Below, piece by piece: positions 8,215-16,910 of a stretch of 64,000 nucleotides of DNA. The first letter of the stretch is position 1; every line of letters starts with the position of its first letter. The stretch comes from an uncultured Acetobacterium sp. (GTDB lineage Bacteria > Bacillota > Clostridia > Eubacteriales > Eubacteriaceae): positions 1,572,736 through 1,636,735 of the forward strand of contig NZ_OY760905.1 in NCBI RefSeq assembly GCF_963664135.1, read 5' to 3'. The notes beneath the pieces are model-generated. The model saw only the letters and a list, made by a program, of their open reading frames with translations, had not been told where the DNA came from and did not search any database. The translations under genes and the position numbers were made by a program.

Positions 8215-8984
8215 TCCTCTTCCTCCTTTAATCTTTCCCAGGGCATCAGCGCCCGTTGAATCATGGCGATCCCGTAGAAAAGGCCAATCGATAAAATCAC
8301 AATGACCAGAATTGAAGCAAATACCAGATCCAGGGCAAATGCATGCCTTGCTCTGAGCATGTAAACGCCCAATCCGGCTTTTCCTCCCAGCCATTCTCCG
8401 ATTACCGCACCCATAATGCTGTAGGTTGCCGCTATTTTTAAACCCGAAAAAAAATAGGGCAACGCGCTGGGGAACTTGATTTTAGTAAAAATCTGACGCT
8501 TGGACGCCCCCATTGACCGCGTCAGATTGATGAGTTCGCCATCCACACTTTGCAGTCCTTCAATGAGATTAACGGTAATCGGGAAAAAACAAACCAATAC
8601 CACTACGAATATTTTTGGTGCAATCCCAAAACCAAACCACATCGCCAATAAAGGGGCAATGACAATAATGGGCACCGTTTGCGACATGACCAGCACCGGA
8701 TAGACGGCTTTTTTGACCATCGGGAATTGATCCATAGCAATGGCCATCAGCAGCGATAAAGTAGTGGCAACCGCGAGCCCGACCATGCCTTCGAAAAAAG
8801 TCACCCCGGTGTGCATCATAATCTCTGACCAGTTTTCAACCAGAGCCTTAATTATATCCGTTGGTGATGGCAATACATATCTTTCCACCCATCCCAGATC
8901 GACAACCAGCTGCCATAAAATGAGCATCGCTAGAATAAACACAATCGGTATTAATCGGTCAGCGATATTTTGATACTTTCTCAT
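8211..8984 (-). CDS. ABC transporter permease (ThiX/SsuC-like)
   Basis: 257-residue inner-membrane permease of the BPD_transp_1 family with about six transmembrane segments, beginning at IVFILAMLILWQLVV. The EAA-type coupling loop is visible as SMGASKRQIFTKIKFPSALPY around residues 157-177. LPSPTDIIKALVENW near the N-terminus is characteristic of nitrate/sulfonate/HMP-type permeases. I chose the ATG at 8984 (GGAG eight bases upstream) over an in-frame ATG at 9005, which lacks a good site. It is the first gene of a three-gene operon (permease, binding protein, ATPase) placed between acoR and the aco operon. Confidence 0.88.
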   Translation of the reverse strand: MRKYQNIADRLIPIVFILAMLILWQLVVDLGWVERYVLPSPTDIIKALVENWSEIMMHTGVTFFEGMVGLAVATTLSLLMAIAMDQFPMVKKAVYPVLVMSQTVPIIVIAPLLAMWFGFGIAPKIFVVVLVCFFPITVNLIEGLQSVDGELINLTRSMGASKRQIFTKIKFPSALPYFFSGLKIAATYSIMGAVIGEWLGGKAGLGVYMLRARHAFALDLVFASILVIVILSIGLFYGIAMIQRALMPWERLKEEEE

Positions 8985-9046
8985 TAATTGTGCTCCTGCT
9001 TTCATTTCTTCTTTATTTTCCTTTTCTTCTTGCCAATCTATATTCT

Positions 9047-9062
9047 AGCATATTTCATGCCA
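9047..9062 (-). promoter_or_regulatory. Sigma-54-like promoter of the ABC transporter operon
   Basis: The minus-strand sequence TGGCATGAAATATGCT has GG and GC exactly 11 bp apart, as in the -24/-12 consensus, with two departures (CAT for CAC, ATGC for TTGC). It lies about 60 bp before the permease ATG and directly after the acoR terminator. If real, AcoR would also control the transporter. No copy of the TCTCA dyads was seen close upstream. Confidence 0.5.
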
Positions 9063-9077
9063 AACATGTTTCTAAAA

Positions 9078-9107
9078 AAATCTGCAACCATATCCAGTTG
9101 CAGATTT
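9078..9107 (-). terminator. Intrinsic terminator of acoR
   Basis: AAATCTGCAAC and GTTGCAGATTT form an 11-bp perfect stem 14 bases after the acoR stop, followed on the minus strand by a run of seven T residues. Confidence 0.88.
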
Positions 9108-9120
9108 ATAATTAAAAACT

Positions 9121-10512
9121 TTATGCGCCGGTGACATGAATATCATAGGATTTGATTTTTCGATAAATCGTCGCTCGGCTGATGCTTAAATCCTCAGCCG
9201 CTTTTACCGCATTGCCGTTGTTTAAAAACAAAGCGTGTTCAATGCTGTTCTTCTCCAGATCTTTTAAGGTTTCGGCTTCGCTTTCGGACACTTGTGATTT
9301 TTCTTCTTTGTCTTTCAGCAAAACTTCTATATTTTCAATCTGATCTCCGGTTGACATATAGTAACCGCGTTGGACAATATTTTTTAGTTCACGCACATTA
9401 CCTTCCCATTCATATTCCAGTAGTCTATCCTCAAATTTTTTACTAAAGTATTTAGAAACCCCACTGTTCTCCTGGTTTAATTGCTGCAGAAAATATTTTC
9501 CCAATACCAGAATATCTTCCTGCCTTCTTTTTAAAGGCGGTAGCCTGAGATTTATAACATTGAGCCGAAAATAAAGATCCTGCCGGAAAGCCTCTTTGGA
9601 CATCTCATTTAAAAGATTTCGATTAGTTGCCGCGATAATTCGAACGTCCAATTCCCGTTCATAATTCCCACCAATCCGCATCACCTTGTTTTCATCCAAC
9701 ACCCGTAAAAGTTTGGGTTGCATCTCCAGCGGAATCTCACCGATTTCATCAAGAAATAAGGTGCCGCCATTGGCCAGCTCAAATTTTCCCGGCATGCCAC
9801 CCTTGATAGCGCCGGTAAATGAACCGGTTTCATATCCAAAAAACTCGCTCTCCACCAGCTCCTTGGGAATGGCTGCGCAATTAATGGCAATAAAGGGACC
9901 GTTTCGGCGCTGGCTTTCATTATGAATCGATTGAGCGAAAAGTTCTTTGCCAGTACCGCTTTCCCCTTCAATGAGTACCGAACAATGGGTTTTAGCAATT
10001 CTTTTGGCGGTGGTAATCAGCTCCATCATGGTTTTGTTATTGGTTATGATCTTCTCAAAGGTATAATTTGCCCGAAAACCGGCCAACTTATTGATTTCTT
10101 TACGGACCTGTTTGGACTCCCGAATGACCAATACCGCTCCCATTACCTTGTTGTTAAAAACAACTGGGGTAATATCCAGAAAACAGTCAATTTTTTTATG
10201 CCCAATAAAAAGCGTAATATCAGAGTAGCTGAATTTTCGTTTATTAATAAGAATATTGTTGACAATATCGATATCTTTTAAGACCACATTCAGATCCATC
10301 TTGAAAATATCATCATCACACATTTGAAAAAGTTCTGAAATTTTATTATTGATTTTTTTAATTTTCAGATCTGTATCAATGATCATCAGACCATTGAGGA
10401 TTGAATCCAGAGCCACATCCATTAATCTGTAGGAGTCAATGATTTCATATCGCATTTCCTGGGTCAGTTCGTCTCCATTTTTAAATTTTTCCATCAGCGT
10501 CCTTGGTTCCAT
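9121..10512 (-). CDS. acoR: Sigma-54-dependent activator of acetoin catabolism (AcoR type)
   Basis: 463-residue enhancer-binding protein. An N-terminal PAS-like sensor spans about 30-140. The AAA+ domain has Walker A GESGTGKE (near 187), the sigma-54 contact loop as GSFTGA instead of the usual GAFTGA, and Walker [13 protein letters not shown] Fis-type helix-turn-helix lies at the C-terminus ([16 protein letters not shown]). Unlike classical AcoR, no GAF domain precedes the PAS domain. I use the ATG at 10512 with GGAGG eight bases upstream; the upstream TTG is part of the ribosome site. The gene is monocistronic with its own terminator. The sigma-54 promoters beside it indicate its targets; the inducer is presumably acetoin or a related C4 compound. 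Confidence 0.9.
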   Translation of the reverse strand: MEPRTLMEKFKNGDELTQEMRYEIIDSYRLMDVALDSILNGLMIIDTDLKIKKINNKISELFQMCDDDIFKMDLNVVLKDIDIVNNILINKRKFSYSDITLFIGHKKIDCFLDITPVVFNNKVMGAVLVIRESKQVRKEINKLAGFRANYTFEKIITNNKTMMELITTAKRIAKTHCSVLIEGESGTGKELFAQSIHNESQRRNGPFIAINCAAIPKELVESEFFGYETGSFTGAIKGGMPGKFELANGGTLFLDEIGEIPLEMQPKLLRVLDENKVMRIGGNYERELDVRIIAATNRNLLNEMSKEAFRQDLYFRLNVINLRLPPLKRRQEDILVLGKYFLQQLNQENSGVSKYFSKKFEDRLLEYEWEGNVRELKNIVQRGYYMSTGDQIENIEVLLKDKEEKSQVSESEAETLKDLEKNSIEHALFLNNGNAVKAAEDLSISRATIYRKIKSYDIHVTGA

Positions 10513-10586
10513 GAACTTTACCTCCAAATTAATAATTTATTCATACAATTAGGAACGTCGTTTCGCTTCGCTGTCTGCTTTGAAAT

Positions 10587-12113
10587 TTATCTGAACTCAC
10601 CAATTATTTTTTTCATCTCTGGACTTAAGGCCACCATCAGCTCCCCATTATAAGATCCCGTTGGCAACATGTCGGTCCGGCCATTGAAAGTCTGCTGAGC
10701 TGCCACCGAGTAAGACCGGGCAATACTGGCAAATGATCCCTCTTTCACCGTGGGACTAATATTTTTAGCGACAATTGAGATGGTATTATCACTGTTTTTG
10801 AGGATTTCAAAGGTTCGAAAATTCTGCGGAAAATCCCGGAGTGATGCTGCTTCAACCACCCAGAAACCACGTTCCGGCTGAGTCGGGTCCGGTGATTTCA
10901 GGGGTGTTACCGTATTACGGTGGCGATGTCCGGCAACCCATAAGATCAAGTTGGGATAGGAGTGAAGTTTTTCGATAATTTCCGGTTCCGATATCTGAGA
11001 AATGGTGCTCCAGGACATAAAGGGTTTTGTGAGTGGTTCCAGATATTCCACCCCGATGGGGATATGGGCGGCAATAATCATCAATTTTCCCTCTTCCTGG
11101 CCCTTATCCAGTTCATTGACCAACCAATCAAAGCGCAACCGATCCAATGAGCCATGAGCATAGCCATTAACATTGGGATCATCATCCGGTTGGGTATTAT
11201 CAAGCACAATAACCTTTAGGGGGACACCTTCCTTTGGTTCAAAGGCGTAGCAGGCAAAACCGCTCTCCAGATGAGTCGCTGTAAATCCGTGCCCAATCGG
11301 CTTGGTACTGGTCTTGAAAAATTCCTTCATCCAGTCTGCCCGAAACAAAAACCGTCGGCTGGGATCATCTGAAACGACTTTTGGTTTTTTATCGGACCAG
11401 ATGTGATCATGATTGCCCATGACCTGATACCAGGGAATTTGCTGATTCAGTCCCACTGCCATAAAATCGTCATAAAATGCTTTCCGCGGTCCAATTCGGG
11501 GATTAATATTGACGCCGAAGTCCAGATTAATTTCGACCCCATCAAATATGTCGATGGACCATCGCAGTTCGTTATATTGGGCATTATTGGTATTATCGCC
11601 CATTGACAAACCAAAGTCCATGGGGTTCTCATGGTGAATGGCATTAATCGAATGGATCGCACCATCCAAAACATGGGTTGTATAATGCATCATCTCAGAA
11701 TAGACAGACACAATCCCGCCACCATACTTTGTATAAATCCCATGGGCCGGAAATTCTCCATCGGTGATATGAAGATCGGTCATGGCGAAAAAATGGAGCA
11801 ATGTTTCTGTCTGATTGACTGCTGGACTTTGATAGTCTTCCGGCAGAAGCTCCACCCGCTTTTTCAATTCAGGATTACTGCTTGACGTCCATCCACCATA
11901 GCCTTCTTTGCCATACTTAATAATTTCAGTACTATCCACATTGGGTGACGTGGCAATTACCGGATCCAGAAAGAAGGTATAGCATTGCTTTTCAGAATGG
12001 AAGTCCAGATCCAGGTCCGTCATCGGTATTGGAACTGGAACAATGAGCTGCTCGATTTCTTTAATCTGCTTTGATAAGCGATTATTTGTTTTTTTTGAAC
12101 GTTTATTTCCCAT
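10587..12113 (-). CDS. Metallophosphoesterase with long inserts (RPA4764/TIGR03768-like)
   Basis: 508 residues with the five calcineurin-type metal-binding blocks in order but widely separated: DLHITD (about 112), GDNTN (about 172), GNHDH (about 238), AHIPIG (about 354) and GHRHRN (about 396). This spacing fits the TIGR03768 (RPA4764) subgroup. Members often carry a twin-arginine signal; this one starts MGNKRSKKTNNRLSKQI and shows no clear signal peptide, so a cytoplasmic location is possible. The substrate is unknown. It follows the AmrS gene with a 10-bp gap and is probably co-transcribed with it. Confidence 0.8.
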   Translation of the reverse strand: MGNKRSKKTNNRLSKQIKEIEQLIVPVPIPMTDLDLDFHSEKQCYTFFLDPVIATSPNVDSTEIIKYGKEGYGGWTSSSNPELKKRVELLPEDYQSPAVNQTETLLHFFAMTDLHITDGEFPAHGIYTKYGGGIVSVYSEMMHYTTHVLDGAIHSINAIHHENPMDFGLSMGDNTNNAQYNELRWSIDIFDGVEINLDFGVNINPRIGPRKAFYDDFMAVGLNQQIPWYQVMGNHDHIWSDKKPKVVSDDPSRRFLFRADWMKEFFKTSTKPIGHGFTATHLESGFACYAFEPKEGVPLKVIVLDNTQPDDDPNVNGYAHGSLDRLRFDWLVNELDKGQEEGKLMIIAAHIPIGVEYLEPLTKPFMSWSTISQISEPEIIEKLHSYPNLILWVAGHRHRNTVTPLKSPDPTQPERGFWVVEAASLRDFPQNFRTFEILKNSDNTISIVAKNISPTVKEGSFASIARSYSVAAQQTFNGRTDMLPTGSYNGELMVALSPEMKKIIGEFR

Positions 12114-12123
12114 TTATAGCGCC

Positions 12124-12954
12124 TCAACAATTTCCAGCATAGACAAATTCCAAGGACTCCCTGGCAATATCGGCAAGATGATAAACCTCATTAATCTCAG
12201 TGGCTTCCCGATCCCCCATTTCGTATCTCGGGAAAAACCGTGACAAATGCAGGGGAATGGTCTTGTCGACAGAACCCAGCCATTGAGACAATGCCCGTAT
12301 TTCCGCTTCACTGTCATTTTCGCCAGGTATAATTAATGTGGTTACTTCCACATGACTATACTCACTGGCAATTTTGATGGTTTGTTTCACCGTTTCCAGA
12401 TCACCTTTTATTTTTTTATAAAACGCCTGGGTAAATGCTTTCAAGTCAATGTTCAAGGCATCAATATCCGGCAGGATCTCCCGAATCGGTTCTTCACAAA
12501 AGTTTCCGTTGGTAACCAGGACATTCTTCAAACCGTTTTTCTTGATCGCTTTGGCGCAGTCTCTGACAAATTCATAGCCGACTAGCGGTTCATTGTAGGT
12601 ATAGGCCAGACCGATATTCCCTTCATCGACCAATCTAATGGCGTTGCTTACTAGGCTTTCGGGGCTCATTCTGCGCCCATGAGCTTCTTCGATTCCGGCC
12701 ATGGAAATTTCGTAGTTCTGACAAAAGGAACACCTTAAATTACAGCCGAAGCTCCCTACTGAAAGAATTTTAGTTCCCGGGAAAAAGCGACGCAATGGTT
12801 TTTTTTCGATGGGATCCAATGAAATGGCTGTTACGATTCCATAATTTAGCGCTTCAATCACATCTTTTTTGTTAATTCTGGCGCGACAAAATCCGATCTC
12901 ATCCTGGTCTAATTTACAATGATGCGGACAGAGCTGACAAACTATTTTACTCAC
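12124..12954 (-). CDS. amrS: AmmeMemoRadiSam system radical SAM enzyme
   Basis: 276-residue radical SAM protein of the AmrS family. The cluster motif is CNLRCSFCQNYE (CX3CX2C) near residues 72-83; an upstream CQLCPHHC motif near residue 6 is typical of the family. It probably modifies a partner by radical chemistry, but the substrate is unknown. Members normally act with Memo and AMMECR1 homologues, neither of which is in this window. I take the GTG at 12954, preceded by AAAGGTGG, rather than a longer opening to 13035 whose N-terminal extension is not family-like. Confidence 0.85.
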   Translation of the reverse strand: MSKIVCQLCPHHCKLDQDEIGFCRARINKKDVIEALNYGIVTAISLDPIEKKPLRRFFPGTKILSVGSFGCNLRCSFCQNYEISMAGIEEAHGRRMSPESLVSNAIRLVDEGNIGLAYTYNEPLVGYEFVRDCAKAIKKNGLKNVLVTNGNFCEEPIREILPDIDALNIDLKAFTQAFYKKIKGDLETVKQTIKIASEYSHVEVTTLIIPGENDSEAEIRALSQWLGSVDKTIPLHLSRFFPRYEMGDREATEINEVYHLADIARESLEFVYAGNC

Positions 12955-13037
12955 AATTATTCCACCTTTCGTTGATTTAACTGATTTTTTGCACAAGAAA
13001 TCATCCTGTGTCAAGAAATGAACTTTCTGACGCAACT

Positions 13038-13074
13038 AAAAAAGGAAAACCACCTGATGTCTTCCTTCTTTTTT
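13038..13074 (-). terminator. Probable terminator after niaR
   Basis: Inverted repeat AAAAAAGGAA / TTCCTTCTTTTTT with one bulge, about 35 bp beyond the niaR stop, with a T-rich stretch at the end on the minus strand. Confidence 0.55.
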
Positions 13075-13105
13075 ATGCTATTCTTTTCATACCCAAATTT
13101 CTGAT

Positions 13106-13624
13106 TTAAAAATCACCCGGGGTGATTAAATATCCTTTTTCTTTTAAACGCTTTTCCACTGCTTGAAGAATGGCATCCGAAGTTGCTTCGACGGTATGAT
13201 AATGATATTTGTCGGTGAGCTTCATCAGCGGGCTGGTCTGCTTTTCTTCTAACCCAGCAACAAAGGCATCCACGTCCGCTCTGGTGGCCAGAAACAGATC
13301 GACCTGGATCTTTCCGTAAAGATCATGAATGATGAACACATCCTTCACAAAACCACCGGCATCGACGATGGTGTAAAGCTCATCCGCGATTTCTTCGTGA
13401 GCATGATAGACCTTGAAGACCTGCTCTTTTGGCGGCGGATCGATCAAAATATAGCCCTTATTGGTTGAGATAATATTGTAGTGCGCCGCTTTTAGGAGTG
13501 CAATATCCTGGACAATGCTCTGACGACTTACTTGAAAAATTTCTGACAGCGCCGTTCCCGAAACGGGTTCCCGGGAAGACCGCAGGGTTTTGACAATAGC
13601 ATCTTGTCGCTTTTGTTTTTTCAT
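13106..13624 (-). CDS. niaR: NiaR, niacin-responsive repressor of NAD biosynthesis
   Basis: 172 residues: N-terminal winged helix (HTH_11) at about 5-60 with SGTALSEIFQVSRQSIVQDI, then the 3H domain named for three conserved histidines, visible at H74/75, H98 and in the KYHYHTVEA segment. The 3H domain binds niacin and represses de novo NAD genes. It is the last gene of nadA-nadB-nadC-niaR. A 114-bp gap holding a long inverted repeat separates it from nadC. The ATG has GGGAG upstream. Confidence 0.92.
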   Translation of the reverse strand: MKKQKRQDAIVKTLRSSREPVSGTALSEIFQVSRQSIVQDIALLKAAHYNIISTNKGYILIDPPPKEQVFKVYHAHEEIADELYTIVDAGGFVKDVFIIHDLYGKIQVDLFLATRADVDAFVAGLEEKQTSPLMKLTDKYHYHTVEATSDAILQAVEKRLKEKGYLITPGDF

Positions 13625-13655
13625 GGTTTACACTCCCTTCTTTGATAGTCATTGG

Positions 13656-13717
13656 TAATTGCGAAAGTGCCGTGAGCTTTGGGTGCCGTTATTCGATATT
13701 TTTTAATTTCGCAATTA
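13656..13717. repeat. Inverted repeat with a 35-bp interspersed repeat copy
   Basis: TAATTGCGAAA (13656-13666) and TTTCGCAATTA (13707-13717) are perfect 11-bp arms. The segment 13656-13690, read on the minus strand, matches 55801-55835 read on the plus strand at 31 of 35 positions by my alignment. This is therefore a dispersed intergenic element and not only a local hairpin. It lies between nadC and niaR. Confidence 0.7.
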
Positions 13718-13738
13718 ACTATTAATAGTCAACGAATG

Positions 13739-14593
13739 CTATAAAATCCGCAGATTTTTCATCGATAAGTCAAGAATTGGCGATGAGTGGGTCAGGGCTC
13801 CGCAGGAAATAAAATCCACGCCGATACCGGCCAATTCCTTTAAGCGTGCTTCGGTGACATTCCCGGAACACTCGGTTACTGCTCGGCCAGCGATGATATT
13901 GATAGCTTCTTTCATGGTGTCGATATCCATGTTATCCAGCATGATGATGTCGGCACCGGCTTCCAGAGCTTCTTTTAACATCTTCAGATTTTCCACTTCC
14001 ACTTCAATTTTCCGGACAAAGGGGGCGTATGCTTTGGCCGCTGCAATAGCTTCTTTAATCCCGCCAGCGGCATTGATGTGATTGTCTTTGATTAAAATTC
14101 CATCCGACAAATTATAGCGGTGATTATAACCGCCACCAACGGTGACTGCATATTTCTCAAAAATGCGCATATTGGGGGTTGTTTTGCGGGTATCCAGTAA
14201 TTTTGTTTTGGTTCCGATCAGGTGTTTTGCGACTTTTTGGGTGTGGGTGGCAATGCCGCTCATTCGTTGCAGATAGTTTAGCGCCGTTCGTTCCCCGGTT
14301 AGCAAGGTTCTGGCATCGGCATCGACCACTGCTAAGCGATCTCCAGGTTTGACGCAATCCCCGTCATTGACATATTTTTCCACTTTGGCAGTTTCATCCA
14401 GCAGTTCGAAAACCCGTTGATAAACCGTCAAGCCAGCAATGATGCCGGCTTCTTTGGCAATCAGGTCCACCTGTCCTCGTGAGTCTTTTTTGACAACTGC
14501 GTTGGTGGTAATGTCTTCACTGGTAACATCTTCTTTAAGCGCCAGCAATATCAGGGGATCCATGTTAAGCTTTTTTGTTATCGATTCGTTCAA
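13739..14593 (-). CDS. nadC: Nicotinate-nucleotide pyrophosphorylase (carboxylating)
   Basis: 284-residue quinolinate phosphoribosyltransferase that converts quinolinate and PRPP to nicotinate mononucleotide and CO2. Family signatures include RTALNYLQRMSGIAT (about 102-116), LDTRKTTPNMR (about 133-143) and the C-terminal ADIIMLDNMD and SGNVTEARL motifs. The start is a TTG at 14593 with AAGGAG eight bases upstream. An ATG ten codons later lacks any ribosome site. The TTG start lies 29 bp inside the end of nadB, so the genes are coupled. Confidence 0.95.
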   Translation of the reverse strand: MNESITKKLNMDPLILLALKEDVTSEDITTNAVVKKDSRGQVDLIAKEAGIIAGLTVYQRVFELLDETAKVEKYVNDGDCVKPGDRLAVVDADARTLLTGERTALNYLQRMSGIATHTQKVAKHLIGTKTKLLDTRKTTPNMRIFEKYAVTVGGGYNHRYNLSDGILIKDNHINAAGGIKEAIAAAKAYAPFVRKIEVEVENLKMLKEALEAGADIIMLDNMDIDTMKEAINIIAGRAVTECSGNVTEARLKELAGIGVDFISCGALTHSSPILDLSMKNLRIL

Positions 14594-15869
14594 TGACCTT
14601 GCTCCTTTCGATTTCGTCCAGGATGATTGTTTTATAATCGGCTTTTAATCGCTCCAGATCCTGATAGTCATCCATGTTAATGTTCAGTTGATAATCTTTT
14701 GAGATCTCATATTTATTCATTGTATCATTTGCAGCTCTTTTTGCAAAGACCAAGCTTTCCAACAGGGAATTGCTGGCTAACCGATTGGCACCATGAACGC
14801 GATTGCAGCTGATTTCGCCAATGGCATACAAATGATTCATGGAGGTTCGGCTTTTTAAATCCACCCGGATTCCGCCCATAAAATAATGCTGAGCCGGGGT
14901 CACCGGGATACATTCTCGGGTAATATCATAACCTTCTTCCAGACAATGCTGATAAATATTGGGAAAACGGTTTTTAATCACCGCACTGCCCATATCCTGC
15001 ATCGACAGCCAGACAAAATCACTTTCGTCCTGTTCCATCTGTTCATGGATGGCCTTGGTGAGCAGATCCCGGGGCAGCAGCTCATCCACAAAACGTTGCA
15101 TCTTACGATTATACAACACCGCCCCTTCCCCCCGAACCGATTCGGAGATTAAAAAACGACGGCCTGGCTTTTGTGAGTAAAGGGTAGTGGGATGGATTTG
15201 AATGTAGCTGATGTTTTCCAATTCGATTTGCCGCTTCAAAGCAATGGCGATAGCATCCCCGGTGAGATGCGCTAAATTAGTAGAACTATGAAACAGCCCC
15301 CCTAATCCGCCGGTTGCCAAAACCACATAGTCGGCTTCGAATAAATGGATTTCACCAGCCGCATCACTGGCCACCACCCCAGTACAGGCATTGTTTTGGC
15401 AGATCAGATCGACCATTGCCATATTTTCGATGATGGTAATATTATTTCGTTTTTTTACCTGAGCTAACAGTTTGCTGGTGATTTCTTTGCCGGTTAAATC
15501 TTCATGATATAAAATCCGGGCCTTTGAATGAGCGCCTTCTTTGGTATAGGCCAGCTCGCCATTGTTCTTTTCAAATTCCACACCCAACGAAATGAGGTCT
15601 GAAATGATTTCCGGGGAAGTTCGGATCATCACATCCACTGAAGCGTGATCATTTTCGTAATGTCCGGCTTTTAAGGTATCTTCGAAGAAACTGTCATAGT
15701 CATCCTCGTCCCTCAACACACAGATTCCCCCTTGGGCCAGGTAGGAATCACTTTCATCCACGGTTGTCTTGGTAATCATTAAAATCTGCTTATCGATCGG
15801 GACATTAAGGGCATAAAACAAGCCGGATGCGCCGGTTCCCACAACAATAATATCTGTTTTCCCGTTCAT
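14565..15869 (-). CDS. nadB: L-aspartate oxidase (short form)
   Basis: 434-residue FAD enzyme producing iminoaspartate from L-aspartate for NadA. FAD motif GTGASGLFYA near residue 11, active-site-region DSYLAQGG near 40, and HGANRLASNSLLE near 375. It is about 100 residues shorter than E. coli NadB and lacks most of the C-terminal helical domain, a shortening I recall from other clostridial NadB proteins. In an anaerobe the electron acceptor would be fumarate or another carrier and not oxygen. It lies between nadA and nadC; the ATG has GGAG upstream. Confidence 0.93.
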   Translation of the reverse strand: MNGKTDIIVVGTGASGLFYALNVPIDKQILMITKTTVDESDSYLAQGGICVLRDEDDYDSFFEDTLKAGHYENDHASVDVMIRTSPEIISDLISLGVEFEKNNGELAYTKEGAHSKARILYHEDLTGKEITSKLLAQVKKRNNITIIENMAMVDLICQNNACTGVVASDAAGEIHLFEADYVVLATGGLGGLFHSSTNLAHLTGDAIAIALKRQIELENISYIQIHPTTLYSQKPGRRFLISESVRGEGAVLYNRKMQRFVDELLPRDLLTKAIHEQMEQDESDFVWLSMQDMGSAVIKNRFPNIYQHCLEEGYDITRECIPVTPAQHYFMGGIRVDLKSRTSMNHLYAIGEISCNRVHGANRLASNSLLESLVFAKRAANDTMNKYEISKDYQLNINMDDYQDLERLKADYKTIILDEIERSKVIERIDNKKA

Positions 15870-15916
15870 ATTTTCATCTCCATCATAATGAAAGCTCCAT
15901 CATTTTAAAAGCTCCG

Positions 15917-16825
15917 TCATTTTGACAACTCCAACATTTTTTCCAGAGCTAAAACCGCTTTTGTCCGGGTTTCGTCATCGACTTCCACCTGATTGATTTC
16001 ATTTTCCAGGGCATAGGCCACTTTGGGCAAGGAGATTTTTTTCATATTGGGACAGACCTGATTTTTGTTGACGAGATAGAATTCTTTATCGGGATTATTT
16101 TTCTTGAGCTGATATAAGATACCAATTTCGGTGCAAATTATAAACGCTTCGGCAGCGCTGGCGGTGGCATAATCAATAATCCCTGAGGTACTGCCCACAT
16201 AATCGGCAGCCTCAATGATCGGCATGGTACATTCGGGATGCACCAGTACTTTGGCATCGGGATGGGCAGCTTTGGCGTCTTCTACCTCATCGATCATGAT
16301 TTCATCATGAACATGACAATAGCCATTATTAAAGATAAAATTCTTTTCGGGAATTTTGCTGGCGATGTATCTACCCAGATTTTCATCTGGGACAAAATAA
16401 ATATTCTGCTGGGGCAGTGCCTTGACAATTTTTAAGGCATTGGCGGAGGTAACACAAACATCCACAACTTTTTTTATTTCGGCGGTTGAATTGATATAAC
16501 ACACTACCGCCAGATCATCGTATTTCTCCTGAACTTCTTTAATTTTTTCAATGGTAGCCATATGGGCCATGGGACAATCGGCATTGGCTTCAGGCATAAT
16601 CACTGTTTTTTCCGGACTGAGAATTTTCGCACTTTCACCCATAAAGGTAACTCCGCAAAAAACAATCACTTTTTGGGGTACCTCAACGGCAATTTTGCTC
16701 AAATAATAGGAATCACCCACATAATCTGCTATTTCCTGAATTTCATCATTCACATAATAATGGGCGAGGATTACTGCATCCTTTTCATTCTTCAATGCTT
16801 CTATTTTCGACAAGATCTCTTTCAA
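15917..16825 (-). CDS. nadA: Quinolinate synthase (TTG start)
   Basis: 302-residue [4Fe-4S] enzyme that condenses iminoaspartate with dihydroxyacetone phosphate to quinolinate. Cluster cysteines are expected in VFCGVTFMGESAK (about 82), in CVTSANA (near 127-134) or HPECTMPI (about 196), and in NQVCPNMKK (about 265). The start is TTG at 16825 with GGAGG eight bases upstream. It is the first gene of the nad operon, directly behind the promoter at 16869-16897. Confidence 0.95.
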   Translation of the reverse strand: MKEILSKIEALKNEKDAVILAHYYVNDEIQEIADYVGDSYYLSKIAVEVPQKVIVFCGVTFMGESAKILSPEKTVIMPEANADCPMAHMATIEKIKEVQEKYDDLAVVCYINSTAEIKKVVDVCVTSANALKIVKALPQQNIYFVPDENLGRYIASKIPEKNFIFNNGYCHVHDEIMIDEVEDAKAAHPDAKVLVHPECTMPIIEAADYVGSTSGIIDYATASAAEAFIICTEIGILYQLKKNNPDKEFYLVNKNQVCPNMKKISLPKVAYALENEINQVEVDDETRTKAVLALEKMLELSK

Positions 16826-16868
16826 CTTTTTTGCCTCCTACTTTTAACCAGGGGTTTTCTTGCTTAAA

Positions 16869-16909
16869 AGTATAGCACTTATCTTTACAGCTGACAAGCT
16901 GAGTGTAAA
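16869..16909 (-). promoter_or_regulatory. nadA promoter with overlapping dyad, candidate NiaR operator
   Basis: Minus strand: -35 TTGTCA (16897-16892), 17-bp spacer, -10 TATACT (16874-16869). An inverted repeat TTTACA-N14-TGTAAA (16884-16909) covers the -35 box, where a repressor would block polymerase. The NiaR gene at the end of the operon makes NiaR the obvious candidate; the motif match itself is not proven. Confidence 0.65.
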
Positions 16910-16910
16910 C

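Noticed and set aside
8215-8394. N-terminal extension of the substrate-binding protein
   Set aside because: It overlaps the permease gene in another frame, has no signal peptide, and a lipoprotein signal with a ribosome site starts exactly at 8214.
9006-9077. TPP riboswitch before the ThiXYZ-like operon
   Set aside because: Only about 70 bp are available and no CTGAGA or other THI-box core is present.
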